Source: Roseomonas gilardii (GTDB taxonomy: Bacteria; Pseudomonadota; Alphaproteobacteria; Acetobacterales; Acetobacteraceae). Taken from it: a stretch of 64,000 nt of DNA. The stretch lies in contig NZ_CP015583.1 of the NCBI RefSeq assembly GCF_001941945.1, positions 919,001 to 983,000 of the forward strand, in the 5' to 3' direction. Below, piece by piece: positions 1 to 8,089 of the stretch. The stretch's first letter is position 1; every line of letters begins with the position of its first letter. Under the pieces are notes generated by a model. It made no database searches, was not told the DNA's origin, and worked only from the letters and a program-made list of their open reading frames with translations. A program made the position numbers and the translations under genes.

Positions 1-437
1 TGGCCCCCCGCGGCGACATCGGCGTCGCGGAAGCGGTCCACCACCGGCAGGCCCAGGCGCGCGGCGGCGACACCGCCGAAGACGAGCTGACGGGTGAAGC
101 GCGCTTCCGGCCGGTGCAGCACGGTCTGCCCGTGCAGGCCGACCACGGCGACCTCCTCGCGCGGCAGGCCGGTCTCGGCCAGGAAGCGCTCCACCGCCGC
201 CGCATGCGACTCGGTGACCGCCTGTTCCAGCGCCGTGAGCGGGTCGCGCAGCACCCGGTCCGGCTGCGCCGCCAGTTCCAGCAGAGCAGCGCGCAGGCCG
301 GGCTCGTAGGGATAGGTGCGGCCCTCGCCCGGTTCCACCAGGGCGTCGCCGTCGCTGCGGATGGCGGCGACGTCGATCCCGTCGACCGAGGTGCCGCTGA
401 TGACCCCGATGGCGGTGGCGGCGGGATGGCTGGGCAT
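1..437 (-). CDS. anmK: Anhydro-N-acetylmuramic acid kinase, C-terminal part outside window
   Basis: The reading frame runs leftward from an ATG at 437 and leaves the window at position 1, so only about the first 145 residues are visible. The N-terminus carries the family signature ISGTSVDGIDVAAI (residues ~9-22), and HGQTVLHRP follows near residue 105, both hallmarks of AnmK. In the known family the enzyme phosphorylates and opens 1,6-anhydro-MurNAc during cytoplasmic recycling of cell-wall muropeptides. The visible part is intact, with no frameshift. It is followed on the same strand by nothing I can see; the MBL-fold gene lies upstream in the same orientation. Family assignment is confident; integrity of the remainder cannot be judged. 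Confidence 0.88.
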   Translation of the reverse strand, partial: MPSHPAATAIGVISGTSVDGIDVAAIRSDGDALVEPGEGRTYPYEPGLRAALLELAAQPDRVLRDPLTALEQAVTESHAAAVERFLAETGLPREEVAVVGLHGQTVLHRPEARFTRQLVFGGVAAARLGLPVVDRFRDADVAAGG

Positions 438-503
438 GGGCGCACTCCGGGGCTGGGAAGGTGGGGCTGGGAGGGTGGGGCTGGGGCCGCGTGGCGGAAG
501 CCG

Positions 504-1313
504 CTACGGGGTGCCGCCGAGAAGCTCGATATAGCGGGCCGCCGAGCGGGCGACGACCGCGTCGCCCTCCGCCATCACGTCCTGCCCCTGGAAGGCGCCA
601 TGGATGCGCCCGAAGGACCAGGGCGCCAGCCGGTCCGCGACGCGCCGCACCTCGGCGGCAGGCAGGGGCATCATGTTGGGATAGCTCCACATGAAGGAGA
701 CGCGCCGCGCGCCGGGCGTCACCTGCACGATGTCGCCGGCGAGCAGGACGCCCGTGCCATCCGCCGCGCCGCCCCAGTGCAGCACCGTCCCGCCGGGGAA
801 ATGGCCGCCGGCCCGGATCAGGGTCGCCGCCGGGGCGAGTTCCAGCGTCTCGCCATCCCAGAGCCGGATATGGGGGGAGGGGCGCATGATCCAGTCGCGG
901 TCAGCCGCGTGCAGATGGATCGGTGCGTCGAAGGCGGCGGCCCAGTCCTGCATGGTGGTGTGGTAGTGCGGGTGGGAGATCGCGATGGCGCTCAGCCCGC
1001 CCAGGCCATGGACCAGCGCCTCGGTCGCCGGGTCGAGCAGGGCGATGCAGTCCCACAGCACGTTGCCGGTGGGGGTGGAGAGCAGGAAGGCGCGCTGGTT
1101 GATGGCGAAGGCTGGCACGGTCTGCAGGCTGAGCAGGCCGGGCTCGTGCCGGTGCCAGGCGTTGCGGTGGGTCCGGGGCAGATCCTCCCGCGCGATCCAG
1201 GCCTGTCCTTCCGCCGGGACGAACTGGCGCTCGTCCTGGCAGACCGGGCAGGCCGCCGGGGGCCTGGGGGCGGGCGGATAGGAAGTGCCGCAGGCTCTGC
1301 ACAGGAAGACCAT
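504..1313 (-). CDS. MBL-fold metallo-hydrolase with N-terminal zinc ribbon
   Basis: A 269-residue protein. The start at 1313 (MVFLCRACGTSYP) is chosen because residues ~5-35 form a rubredoxin-like ribbon with two CxxC pairs (CRAC, CPVC); the longer frame upstream has no such support. The MBL metal site reads SHPHYHTTMQDW rather than the usual HxHxDH, then GGHFPGG, LLAGDIVQV and a final IHGAF, so most ligands of the beta-lactamase fold are present. It is probably a cytoplasmic hydrolase of thioester or glyoxalase-type substrates, but the substrate is unknown. The gene is transcribed away from the helicase gene that starts at 1624, with about 310 bp between them. Confidence 0.8.
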   Translation of the reverse strand: MVFLCRACGTSYPPAPRPPAACPVCQDERQFVPAEGQAWIAREDLPRTHRNAWHRHEPGLLSLQTVPAFAINQRAFLLSTPTGNVLWDCIALLDPATEALVHGLGGLSAIAISHPHYHTTMQDWAAAFDAPIHLHAADRDWIMRPSPHIRLWDGETLELAPAATLIRAGGHFPGGTVLHWGGAADGTGVLLAGDIVQVTPGARRVSFMWSYPNMMPLPAAEVRRVADRLAPWSFGRIHGAFQGQDVMAEGDAVVARSAARYIELLGGTP

Positions 1314-1623
1314 GCGCGCTTCGCTCCCTTTTCGCCGTTCCTGGGTTCTTGCGGGAAGGCTAGCGCCGGGGTCCGGGTCCGGGAAGTCCGGCTCCGCCAG
1401 CGGGCTGGTGGCGTGGTGGCCGGGATGCGCTGAAGCCTGCCGCATCGCCGCGCGGCCGGGGGAAGAGACGGGGAAATAATCCCCGTCATCCACAGAGAAT
1501 CGGTGGACATGTGGATTTCTTCCTGCATGTTCATGGAATGTCTCAGGAACTTCTCGCAAACGCATGACGGTTCGCGCATGAAGGCCGCCTTCATGAAGGC
1601 TCCGGCGTGATCGTGGGGCGCTG
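1314..1623. other. Divergent intergenic region with small hairpins
   Basis: This 310-bp gap lies between divergent genes and presumably holds both promoters. It is less GC-rich than its flanks around 1480-1570. I see a short stem with an AT loop near 1474-1486 (gggg/cccc) and a perfect 7-bp inverted repeat catgaag/cttcatg at 1577-1595 immediately before the helicase gene. No convincing coding frame is present, and no -35/-10 pair could be assigned with confidence. Confidence 0.4.
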
Positions 1624-3621
1624 ATGCTGCCCGCGCGGCCGCTCCGCGACCACCAGCGGCGCATCCTGGCCATCGCCCGCGCCATCGCCGGCGGGGCGGA
1701 GGCGCAGGACCTGCTGGCCGCCGTGACGCCGGGAGGCGGCAAGTCGCTGCTGCCGGTGCTGATGGCGCATGAGCTGATCGAGGCGGGGATCGTCGAGCGC
1801 GTCTGCTGGGTGGTGCCGCGCGACAGCCTGCGCCTCCAGGCCGAGGAGGCCTTCGCCGACCCGCTCTGGCGGCAGGCGCTGGGGCACCGCGTTTCCGTGC
1901 GCGCGGCGGAGAACGCGCCGGACCCCTGCCGGGGCTTGCAGGGCTATGTGACCACCTATCAGGGCGTGGCGGCGGCGCCGGACCTGCATCTGGCGGAGTT
2001 CCAGCGGCACCGGACGCTGCTGGTGGTGGACGAGGTGCACCACCTGCCGGCCCTGGCGGAGCTGGACCCGGGCGGGCGGGCGCGGGGAGAGGGCGAGACG
2101 GTGGACGAGGCCGCTGCCTGGTCGGCCGCGCTGCTGCCGCTGCTGGAATGCGCGCCGGTGCGGCTGCTGCTCTCCGGCACGCTGGAGCGGGCGGACGGAC
2201 GGCGGATCCTGTGGCTGCCCTATCGGCGCGGGGCGAAGGCGGCGACGCACGAGGTCGACCTGGATGCGCCGGGCTGGGCGGTGGTCGGCTATTCCCGCGC
2301 CCAGGCCCTGGCCGAGCGCGCCGTGCTGCCGGTGACCTTCGGCGCGCTGGACGGGGAGGCTTCCTGGCTCGACGCCGCCGGGCCGGACGGGGCGCGGGCC
2401 ACGGTCGGGCCGCACCGGCTCTCGGCCAGCGTGCCGGGGGAGACGACGCGGCCGGCGCTGTTCACCGCGCTGCGCACCGGCTTCGCGGAAACCCTGCTGC
2501 GCTATGCCTTCGAGGCGACGCGGGACCTGCGGACGAAGCGGCGCCGCGCCCGCGGGCTGGTGTCGGGGGAGGGCGCGCGCGGCCTGGGCAAGCTGCTGGT
2601 GGTGGCGCCGGACCAGAGCTGCGCGCGGCTCTATCTCGACATGCTGCGGCGCTGGGTGCCGGCGCGGCAGGCGGAGAACCTGCGCCTCGCGACCTCCGAC
2701 GAGCGGGACGCGCATGAGGTGCTGGCAGCCTTCCGCCTGCGGCCGGAGCCTTCGATCCTGGTGACGGTGGCCATGGCCTATGAGGGGCTGGACGCGCCCG
2801 AGGTCGCGGTGGTGGCGGCGCTGACGCATATCCGCTCCCGCCCCTGGCTGGAGCAGATGGTGGCGCGTGCCACGCGGGTCGATCACCAGGCCGGGCCCTA
2901 TGAGGAGCAGCAGGCGCTGGTCTTCCACCCGGACGACCCTTTCTTCGGCCAGTTCCGCTGGCGGATGGAGGAGGAACAGGGCACCCGCGCCCGCGCGGCC
3001 AAGCCGCCGCGCCAGGGCGTGCTGCCGCTCTGGCTGAAGGAGATGCGGGAGGAGGCGCGGGAGCGGGAAGGCATCGTGCCGCTGGAAAGCAACGCTCTGG
3101 CGCTGCGGCTTTCCACCCTGCGGCCGGGGCCGGACCTGGCGCAGCGGCGCCCGGAATTCTCCGAGCCGCAGCAGGAGCTGTTCGAGGCGCCCTCGATCGC
3201 CGAGCGGCGGCTGCGGGCGCGGGTCGGCGAGCTGGTGGCGGCGCAGGTGGTGGAGGATGAGGGAGCGCTGCATGCGCCGCGCGGCCAGGGCACCTACCAC
3301 GCCTACAACGCCGCACTGAAGCGCGTGCTCGGCAACAAGGGGCGGGCGGAGATGACCCTGCCGGAGCTGGAGGCGGCGGTGTCCTGGCTGGAGCGGAACC
3401 GGCTGTCCGACCACCTGCATCTGCTGGCGGGCGACCACCGCTATGACTGGGCGGCGCGGCAACGGCAGGACTGGCGGCCGCCGGTCGGGCGCCCCGCCGC
3501 GCGGCGCCCGATACGGGAGCCGGCCAGGGAGCCGGCCAGGGAGCCGGTTCGGGAGCCAGTTCGGGAGCCGGTCCGGGAGGACACGGCGATCGCGCGGCAG
3601 ACCGGCCGCAAACAGGCTTGA
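1624..3621 (+). CDS. DEAD/DEAH-type superfamily 2 helicase
   Basis: A 665-residue SF2 helicase. Motif I is TPGGGKS (residues ~36-42), motif II is DEVH (~136-139), motif III is LSGTLE, and the second RecA lobe carries AMAYEGLDAPEV and VARATRVD. These indicate nucleic-acid-dependent ATPase activity. The C-terminal third holds a helical segment (HAYNAALKRVLG) and a basic tail with repeated REPA/REPV tetrapeptides encoded by 12-bp direct repeats (3514-3579). No nuclease, methyltransferase or other defence or repair partner lies beside it, so its job cannot be inferred from context. The domain layout reminds me of helicases carried by phage-derived loci, but that is an impression, not proof. Confidence 0.85.
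   Translation: MLPARPLRDHQRRILAIARAIAGGAEAQDLLAAVTPGGGKSLLPVLMAHELIEAGIVERVCWVVPRDSLRLQAEEAFADPLWRQALGHRVSVRAAENAPDPCRGLQGYVTTYQGVAAAPDLHLAEFQRHRTLLVVDEVHHLPALAELDPGGRARGEGETVDEAAAWSAALLPLLECAPVRLLLSGTLERADGRRILWLPYRRGAKAATHEVDLDAPGWAVVGYSRAQALAERAVLPVTFGALDGEASWLDAAGPDGARATVGPHRLSASVPGETTRPALFTALRTGFAETLLRYAFEATRDLRTKRRRARGLVSGEGARGLGKLLVVAPDQSCARLYLDMLRRWVPARQAENLRLATSDERDAHEVLAAFRLRPEPSILVTVAMAYEGLDAPEVAVVAALTHIRSRPWLEQMVARATRVDHQAGPYEEQQALVFHPDDPFFGQFRWRMEEEQGTRARAAKPPRQGVLPLWLKEMREEAREREGIVPLESNALALRLSTLRPGPDLAQRRPEFSEPQQELFEAPSIAERRLRARVGELVAAQVVEDEGALHAPRGQGTYHAYNAALKRVLGNKGRAEMTLPELEAAVSWLERNRLSDHLHLLAGDHRYDWAARQRQDWRPPVGRPAARRPIREPAREPAREPVREPVREPVREDTAIARQTGRKQA
3514..3579 (+). repeat. 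12-bp tandem repeat in the helicase tail
   Basis: About 5.5 copies of a 12-bp unit (cgggagccggcc with small changes such as agggagccggtt and cgggagccagtt) encode successive REPA/REPV tetrapeptides. The unit is a multiple of three, so copy-number change would keep the frame. It gives a charged, proline-spaced, probably disordered tail. Confidence 0.85.
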
Positions 3622-3796
3622 GGCACGGCGCCGCTGGCTTTACCTCCCCTTCCGGAAACCCCCGGCGATGCCGGGGCGGTGTCGCGGCCCGGCCGGTGCG
3701 GGCCGCTTCCGGCCCCCTGGCCCCGGAACGGCCGGCCAGCGGGCGCCGGTATGCGATCACGATGGACCGACCGATGCCATGGGCCTTCCCGCCGGA

Positions 3797-4531
3797 ATGC
3801 CGACGCTGATGCCGCGACGGCCTGCCCTGCTGCTCGCCCTTCTCCTGGCGGGGTGCAGCGCCGACTACACGCCCGACACTTATGCCACGCGGGCCGTGCA
3901 GCAGGCGAACAAGGTGGAACAGGGCACCATCGCCGGGCTGCGCCCGATCGGCATACGCGCCGATGGCGCCACCGGCGCGGCGGCGGGCGCGGCGGCGGGC
4001 GGCATCGCCGGTTCGACGGTGGGGCAGGGCAGCACGGCCGGGGCCTTCGGCGCGATCGGCGGCGGGCTGATCGGCGGGCTGCTCGGCTCGGCGGCGGAGC
4101 GCGCGACCGGGGACACGGATGGCTATGAGTACATCGTGCGCAAGGCGAACGGGGAGCTGCTTTCCGTCACCCAGGTGGACAAGGTGCCGCTGGCCCTCGG
4201 GCAGAAGGTGCTGGTGATCACCGGCAATCAGGCGCGGGTGGTGCCGGACTACACGGTGGCCGAACAGCCGGGGGGCGCGGCGGCTGCGCATGCGACGACA
4301 GGGCCGCAGCCCGCCGCACCGGCGGGGGGAAGCCCCGCGGCGAATCCGGTGCCGAGTGCCGCTCCGGGGGCCGCGCCGGCCGGCATGCCTGCCCCAGCCC
4401 CCGGGCCCGTGGAGACCGCACCGCTTTCGCCTCCGGCAGAGGAACCCGCCAAGCCGGCGCAGACCCCGGCGACCAGCCCGGCTCCCGCCGTGCGCTCCCT
4501 CTTCCCGGGCTTTCCGACCCTGGGAACCTGA
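3797..4531 (+). CDS. Glycine-zipper outer-membrane lipoprotein (17 kDa antigen/SlyB-like)
   Basis: A 244-residue secreted lipoprotein. The start gives MPTLMPRR followed by a hydrophobic stretch and the lipobox LLLAGC; an internal ATG at 3809 would also give a functional signal. After the lipobox cysteine comes a glycine-zipper membrane segment (repeated GAAAGAAAGG, GAFGAIGGGLIGGLLG) and then a small domain containing YEYIVRKANGELLSV and VLVITGNQARVV, as in the Rickettsia 17-kDa/SlyB family. The last ~90 residues are a Pro/Ala-rich linker, longer than usual for the family. It is probably an envelope-stability lipoprotein in the outer membrane. The TGA lies inside a hairpin loop (4518-4542). 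Confidence 0.82.
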   Translation: MPTLMPRRPALLLALLLAGCSADYTPDTYATRAVQQANKVEQGTIAGLRPIGIRADGATGAAAGAAAGGIAGSTVGQGSTAGAFGAIGGGLIGGLLGSAAERATGDTDGYEYIVRKANGELLSVTQVDKVPLALGQKVLVITGNQARVVPDYTVAEQPGGAAAAHATTGPQPAAPAGGSPAANPVPSAAPGAAPAGMPAPAPGPVETAPLSPPAEEPAKPAQTPATSPAPAVRSLFPGFPTLGT

Positions 4532-4542
4532 CGTTCCCAGGG
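4518..4542 (+). terminator. Hairpin overlapping the lipoprotein stop codon
   Basis: A perfect 10-bp stem, ccctgggaac (4518-4527) with gttcccaggg (4533-4542), has a 5-nt loop that contains the TGA stop. No T-run follows, so termination is plausible but not certain. It lies between convergent genes and could act on both strands. Confidence 0.55.
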
Positions 4543-4600
4543 GATGCATCCGGAGCACCGGGGCATCCCTCCCGGCGTCCCGGTGTTCAAGGGGCGGCGT

Positions 4601-5881
4601 TCACCGGACGAGCCGCCGTGCCAGGCGGCGGGCGAAATCGCCGCGCGGCGGATCGAGCAGGCGGGCCAGGGCGAAGGGCCCATGCCGCACCCGGGCGCGC
4701 CAGTCACTGAACTCCGCGAAACCGGCAAAGCCGTGGTAGCGCCCATGGCCGGAGCCCCCCATGCCGCCGAAGGGCAGGTTGGGGAAGCCCACATGGTCCA
4801 GCACCCGGCCGGTGACGATGGCGCCGGCCCGGCTTCCCGCCGCGATCCGCTCTTCCTCACTCCGGCTGGCGCCGAAGAGGGACAGGGCCAGCGGCGCCGG
4901 GCGGCCGCGCAGCCAGCCGAGCGCCGCGTCCAGATCGGCGCATTCCACCACGCCGAGCACGGGCCCGAAGCGTTCCTCGCCCGAGTCACCGCCGAGGCGC
5001 AGCGGCGGCCCCGCCGGCCCTTCCGCCAGGGCCTCGCTGCCCGGTGACAGGCGCGCCTGCCGTTCCGCCTGCCAGGGCACCACCCGGCTTTCCGGGGCGA
5101 TGCCAGTGGCGCGGGCGACCTGGGCGAAGGCGTCGCGGGAATGGCCCACCAGCAGCACCGTGTCGGGGGCCACGCAGGTCTGTCCGGCATTCAGCGCCTT
5201 GGCGGCCAGGATGGCGTGGACAGCGCGGTCCAGCCTTGCCCCCGGCAGGACCAGGGCGGCGCATTGCCCGCCGAGTTCCAGGGTCAACGGCGTGAGGTTC
5301 GGCGCCGCGGCCTCGGCCACCCGGCGCCCGGTGGCCGTGCCGCCAGTGAAGACCAGATGGTCCCAGGCCTGCGCCGCGAAATCCGCCGCCACCGCGACAT
5401 CGCCCTGCACCACCCGGGCGATGCCGGGGCCCCAGGCGCGGGCGACGATCTCCTCCAGCAGCGCGGCGCAGCGGGGCGTGTGCTCGCTGGGCTTGATCGC
5501 CACGCGGTTGCCCGCCGCCACGGCCTCCAGCGCCGGCCAGAGAGCGAGTTGGACCGGGTAGTTCCAGGGTGCCATCACCCCGACCACCCCCTTGGGCACA
5601 GGTTCCGTCCAGGCCAGGCAGGGCTGGAAGGGCAGGGGCGCCAGCACCGGGCGCGGCCGTGCCCACCAGCGCAGCCAGCGCCGCGCCCGCCGTGCCGCCT
5701 GCACCGTCACCAGCACGTCGCCCAGCAGAGTGTCCTCCGCCCCGCGCCCGCCGAAATCGGCATCCGCCGCCGCCACGATCGCCTCCGACCGCCGCACCAG
5801 TTCCGCCGCCAGCGCCGCCAGCAGCCTGCGCCGCTCCGCGATCGGCGGCGCCGGCCCGGCGGCCCGCAACGCTGCGAGCAC
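4601..5881 (-). CDS. Aldehyde dehydrogenase of the carotenoid cluster (AldH-like)
   Basis: A class-3-like NAD(P)-dependent aldehyde dehydrogenase of about 426 residues. Visible motifs are APWNYPVQL, FTGGTATGRRV (cofactor loop), LELGGQ (general-base Glu), NAGQTC (catalytic Cys) and ERFGPVLGVVE. The segment between the Cys and ERFGP is shorter than in typical coniferyl-aldehyde dehydrogenases. In the staphyloxanthin pathway a dehydrogenase of this kind oxidises the terminal aldehyde of the C30 carotenoid to the acid. Location next to a CrtQ-like transferase, a CrtO-like acyltransferase and two CrtN/CrtP-like enzymes supports that role. The start is uncertain: no ATG fits the family N-terminus, and GTG at 5881 is the best candidate. 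Upstream lies a structured 280-bp gap. Confidence 0.78.
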   Translation of the reverse strand: MLAALRAAGPAPPIAERRRLLAALAAELVRRSEAIVAAADADFGGRGAEDTLLGDVLVTVQAARRARRWLRWWARPRPVLAPLPFQPCLAWTEPVPKGVVGVMAPWNYPVQLALWPALEAVAAGNRVAIKPSEHTPRCAALLEEIVARAWGPGIARVVQGDVAVAADFAAQAWDHLVFTGGTATGRRVAEAAAPNLTPLTLELGGQCAALVLPGARLDRAVHAILAAKALNAGQTCVAPDTVLLVGHSRDAFAQVARATGIAPESRVVPWQAERQARLSPGSEALAEGPAGPPLRLGGDSGEERFGPVLGVVECADLDAALGWLRGRPAPLALSLFGASRSEEERIAAGSRAGAIVTGRVLDHVGFPNLPFGGMGGSGHGRYHGFAGFAEFSDWRARVRHGPFALARLLDPPRGDFARRLARRLVR

Positions 5882-5966
5882 CGCGGCGGGGGAGGCTTCG
5901 AATGATTGGGCCGTTGGACCGGGATGCTCTGCCTCCCGGACCCTTTGCTGAAGAAGGGGCCGCTCA

Positions 5967-5983
5967 GGGGCACAGTGTGCCCC
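5967..5983. repeat. Small hairpin at the edge of the structured gap
   Basis: Perfect 7-bp arms, ggggcac and gtgcccc, enclose a 3-nt loop (agt). This is the first of three hairpins in the stretch between the glycosyltransferase and aldehyde dehydrogenase genes. Confidence 0.6.
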
Positions 5984-5996
5984 CGAGACCCCGCCG

Positions 5997-6081
5997 TGAG
6001 CGCTCCGCGAGGAGGGGGATTCGACCGCCGTCGCGCCGTCTGGCGACCGGTGTCCCGCTCCCCCTCCTCGCGGAGCGCTCA
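5997..6081. repeat. 23-bp perfect inverted repeat, intergenic
   Basis: The arm at 5997-6019 (tgagcgctccgcgaggag, then ggga) is exactly complementary to 6059-6081, separated by 39 nt that also contain a short gtcgc/gcgac pairing. It sits inside the otherwise tightly packed carotenoid transcription unit, between the glycosyltransferase and the aldehyde dehydrogenase. It could be a transcription attenuator or processing site, or a mobile palindromic repeat; no open reading frame of its own is credible here. Confidence 0.85.
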
Positions 6082-6088
6082 TAGGGTT

Positions 6089-6110
6089 CCCAGGGACTAA
6101 CGTCCCTGGG
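6089..6110. repeat. 9-bp hairpin next to the 23-bp inverted repeat
   Basis: cccagggac (6089-6097) pairs with gtccctggg (6102-6110) across a 4-nt loop. The neighbouring string gttcccaggg is also one arm of the hairpin at 4518-4542, so related hairpins flank the aldehyde dehydrogenase gene on both sides. Confidence 0.65.
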
Positions 6111-6159
6111 CGGGTGGGGTCCGGGGAGGGCAGAGCCATTCCCGGAGCACCCGGCCCAA

Positions 6160-7287
6160 TCACTCGAAAGCCCCGCCGCCGGCGGAGTAGGCGCGGCCTT
6201 TCCAGGCGGCGCGGTGGCCGAGGGCGGAGCGGACCAGGGCGGTCCACTGGATCGCCAGGGCAACCAGCACGGTGGCGGGGTGGAGGGGGATGGTCCAGGA
6301 GGGTTCGCGGGACATCCAGGTGATCAGCCCGCGCAGGGCGTAGCCCAGGAGCAGGGCCAGGGCGGCCAGCGGGGCGGGCAGCAGCAGCCAGGGCAGGACA
6401 TGGCCGCCGAGGAGCACGATCGTCCAGACGGGCAGGCCGAGGGGGGTCGCCATGCCTTCGCGGGCGTTCTTGAGGAAGCCGTTCCAGCTTTCGCGGAAGC
6501 CCCGGTACATGCGGCAGGTGGCGAGATGCGCGCCCGCCACCACCTCCGTCCGGTGGCCGGCGGCGCGGAGGCGGCGGGCGAGGGCCAGGCCGTCATGCAG
6601 CACGCCGCGCAGCGCCGCGTGGCCGCCGCTGGCGCGATAGGCGCCGGCCTCCACCAGAATGAGCTGCCCGCAGGCGGCGGCGAGCGCCGGGTGGCGGGTG
6701 AAGGCGCGCCCGGCGCCGGGCAGGTAGCCCAGCATCAGCAGGTTGATCGCCGGGACCGTCAGCGCCTCGCCCAGCGTGCCGATCTCCTGACGGGGCACGC
6801 CGCTCGCGAGGGTCAGCCGGTGCCGGCGCGCATGGTCGGCCAGGGCGACCGCCGCCTGGGGGGCGAGGCGCACATCGGCGTCGATGAAGAGCAGGTGCCC
6901 ACCCCGCGCCGCCTCGGCGAGGCGGGCGCAGGCATGGACCTTGCCGGTCCAGCCCGGAGGCAGGGGCGGGGCTCGCAGCAGGCGCAGGCGGGGGTCGCGC
7001 TCCGCCAGGGCTTCCACGATGGCGGCGGTGCCGTCGCGGGAGCCGTCGTCCATCACCAGCACCTCCACCGCCACGCCGGCCGAGGCCAGGGCGGCCTGGA
7101 CGCAGGCGGCGATATGGGCGGCCTCGTCGCGGGCGGGGATGAGGATCGAGACCAGTTCACCCGCCGGTTCCGTGCCGCGATCCGGTGCCTTCGGGCGCGG
7201 AAGCAGGATGGCGTTGAGCAGGGCCATGCCGACCGGGAAGAGCACCAGCGCCAGGGCCAGGACCTGCAGGAACAGCGACAGGCTCAT
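6160..7287 (-). CDS. Family 2 glycosyltransferase, CrtQ-like
   Basis: A 375-residue membrane-attached GT-A transferase. A first membrane helix (residues ~3-28) is followed by the GT2 core: LVSILIPARDEA, EVLVMDDGSRDGT, PPLPPGWTGKVHA and LLFIDADVRL (the metal-binding acidic motif). Hydrophobic helices occupy the C-terminal third (WTIVLLGGHVLPWLL and following). In C30 carotenoid clusters such enzymes attach glucose to the carotenoid acid. The ATG at 7287 overlaps the stop of the acyltransferase (ATGA), so the two are translationally coupled. A hopanoid-associated HpnB-type transferase has similar motifs and is the main alternative; the flanking desaturases favour the carotenoid role. Confidence 0.78.
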   Translation of the reverse strand: MSLSLFLQVLALALVLFPVGMALLNAILLPRPKAPDRGTEPAGELVSILIPARDEAAHIAACVQAALASAGVAVEVLVMDDGSRDGTAAIVEALAERDPRLRLLRAPPLPPGWTGKVHACARLAEAARGGHLLFIDADVRLAPQAAVALADHARRHRLTLASGVPRQEIGTLGEALTVPAINLLMLGYLPGAGRAFTRHPALAAACGQLILVEAGAYRASGGHAALRGVLHDGLALARRLRAAGHRTEVVAGAHLATCRMYRGFRESWNGFLKNAREGMATPLGLPVWTIVLLGGHVLPWLLLPAPLAALALLLGYALRGLITWMSREPSWTIPLHPATVLVALAIQWTALVRSALGHRAAWKGRAYSAGGGAFE

Positions 7288-8066
7288 CGGGCGTGCCGCG
7301 CGTCGAAGCCCTGCCCGCTGGCCAGGGCGCGCAGGCGGCGCCAGAGGTCGTAGGCGCCACCCATGCCCTCCCGCCCCTGCAACAGGGTGGTGAAGCGGTC
7401 GCCGTCGCGCGCGACGGCATCGCCCGCCAGGCGGTCCATGGTGGCGGTGAGCGCCGCGCGCAGCCGCTCCGCACGTTCGTCGCGGGTCATCGCCGCCAGC
7501 TCGGCGCCGGGGATGGGGGGGCCGAAACCGGCGAGCATCTCGGGCTTGCGCTCCGTCCAGAAGGGGTATTCCAGCGCCAGCGGCAGGAAGCGCGCGGCGG
7601 GGGCGATTTCCGGCAGGCGCAGCAGGCCGGGCACGATGCCCACGGGCCGTTCCCGCACATCCTGGAAGCGGCCGGGCGCGTTGATCCACAGGGCATGGCC
7701 CGGCACGGCCAGCACCCCCCGCGCCGTGCGCAGGAAGGAGGCCGCGCCGCGTGGCGTGCCGCTTTCCACGCCGAAGACGCCGAGCCGGCGCATGAAGCGG
7801 TAGCGGGACAGGGCCTCCGCCTCCATCGGGATGAAGGTGCGCTGCCGGGGGAGCAGGGCGGTGGAGAGCAGCATGAAGGCCACGCCGTCCCACCAGGAGG
7901 GGTGGTTGGCGAAGACCACCAGCGGCGTGCCGGGCGGGCCGGGATCGGGCTGCCCCCAGCGGGCGAGGCGCAGCGCCCGCATATGGCGGCGGCCGAAGCG
8001 GGTGAAGGCCCGGCGGAAGAAGCCGTGCCAGCGCGCGTCGTAGAGCGCGAGCGGGTCCTCCGCCAT
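7284..8066 (-). CDS. Lysophospholipid-type acyltransferase, CrtO-like
   Basis: A 260-residue PlsC-fold acyltransferase with the catalytic HX4D motif in FANHPSWWDG (residues ~61-70) and the downstream WINAPGRFQDVR block. Start 8066 is preferred over 8084 because AGGAAG lies 4 nt upstream of it. In staphyloxanthin-type pathways the last step esterifies the glycosyl group with a fatty acid; position directly before the CrtQ-like gene fits that. Membrane-associated cytoplasmic enzyme expected. It follows the desaturase gene by 23 bp and overlaps the glycosyltransferase start by 4 bp. Confidence 0.78.
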   Translation of the reverse strand: MAEDPLALYDARWHGFFRRAFTRFGRRHMRALRLARWGQPDPGPPGTPLVVFANHPSWWDGVAFMLLSTALLPRQRTFIPMEAEALSRYRFMRRLGVFGVESGTPRGAASFLRTARGVLAVPGHALWINAPGRFQDVRERPVGIVPGLLRLPEIAPAARFLPLALEYPFWTERKPEMLAGFGPPIPGAELAAMTRDERAERLRAALTATMDRLAGDAVARDGDRFTTLLQGREGMGGAYDLWRRLRALASGQGFDARHAR

Positions 8067-8089
8067 GCCGCTTCCTGCCGGCATGGCGG

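Noticed and set aside
114-1433. Long plus-strand open frame of 439 codons opposite the MBL and anmK genes
   Set aside because: It lies antisense to two frames with clear motifs and has the Gly/Arg/Ala-rich composition of a GC-driven shadow frame.
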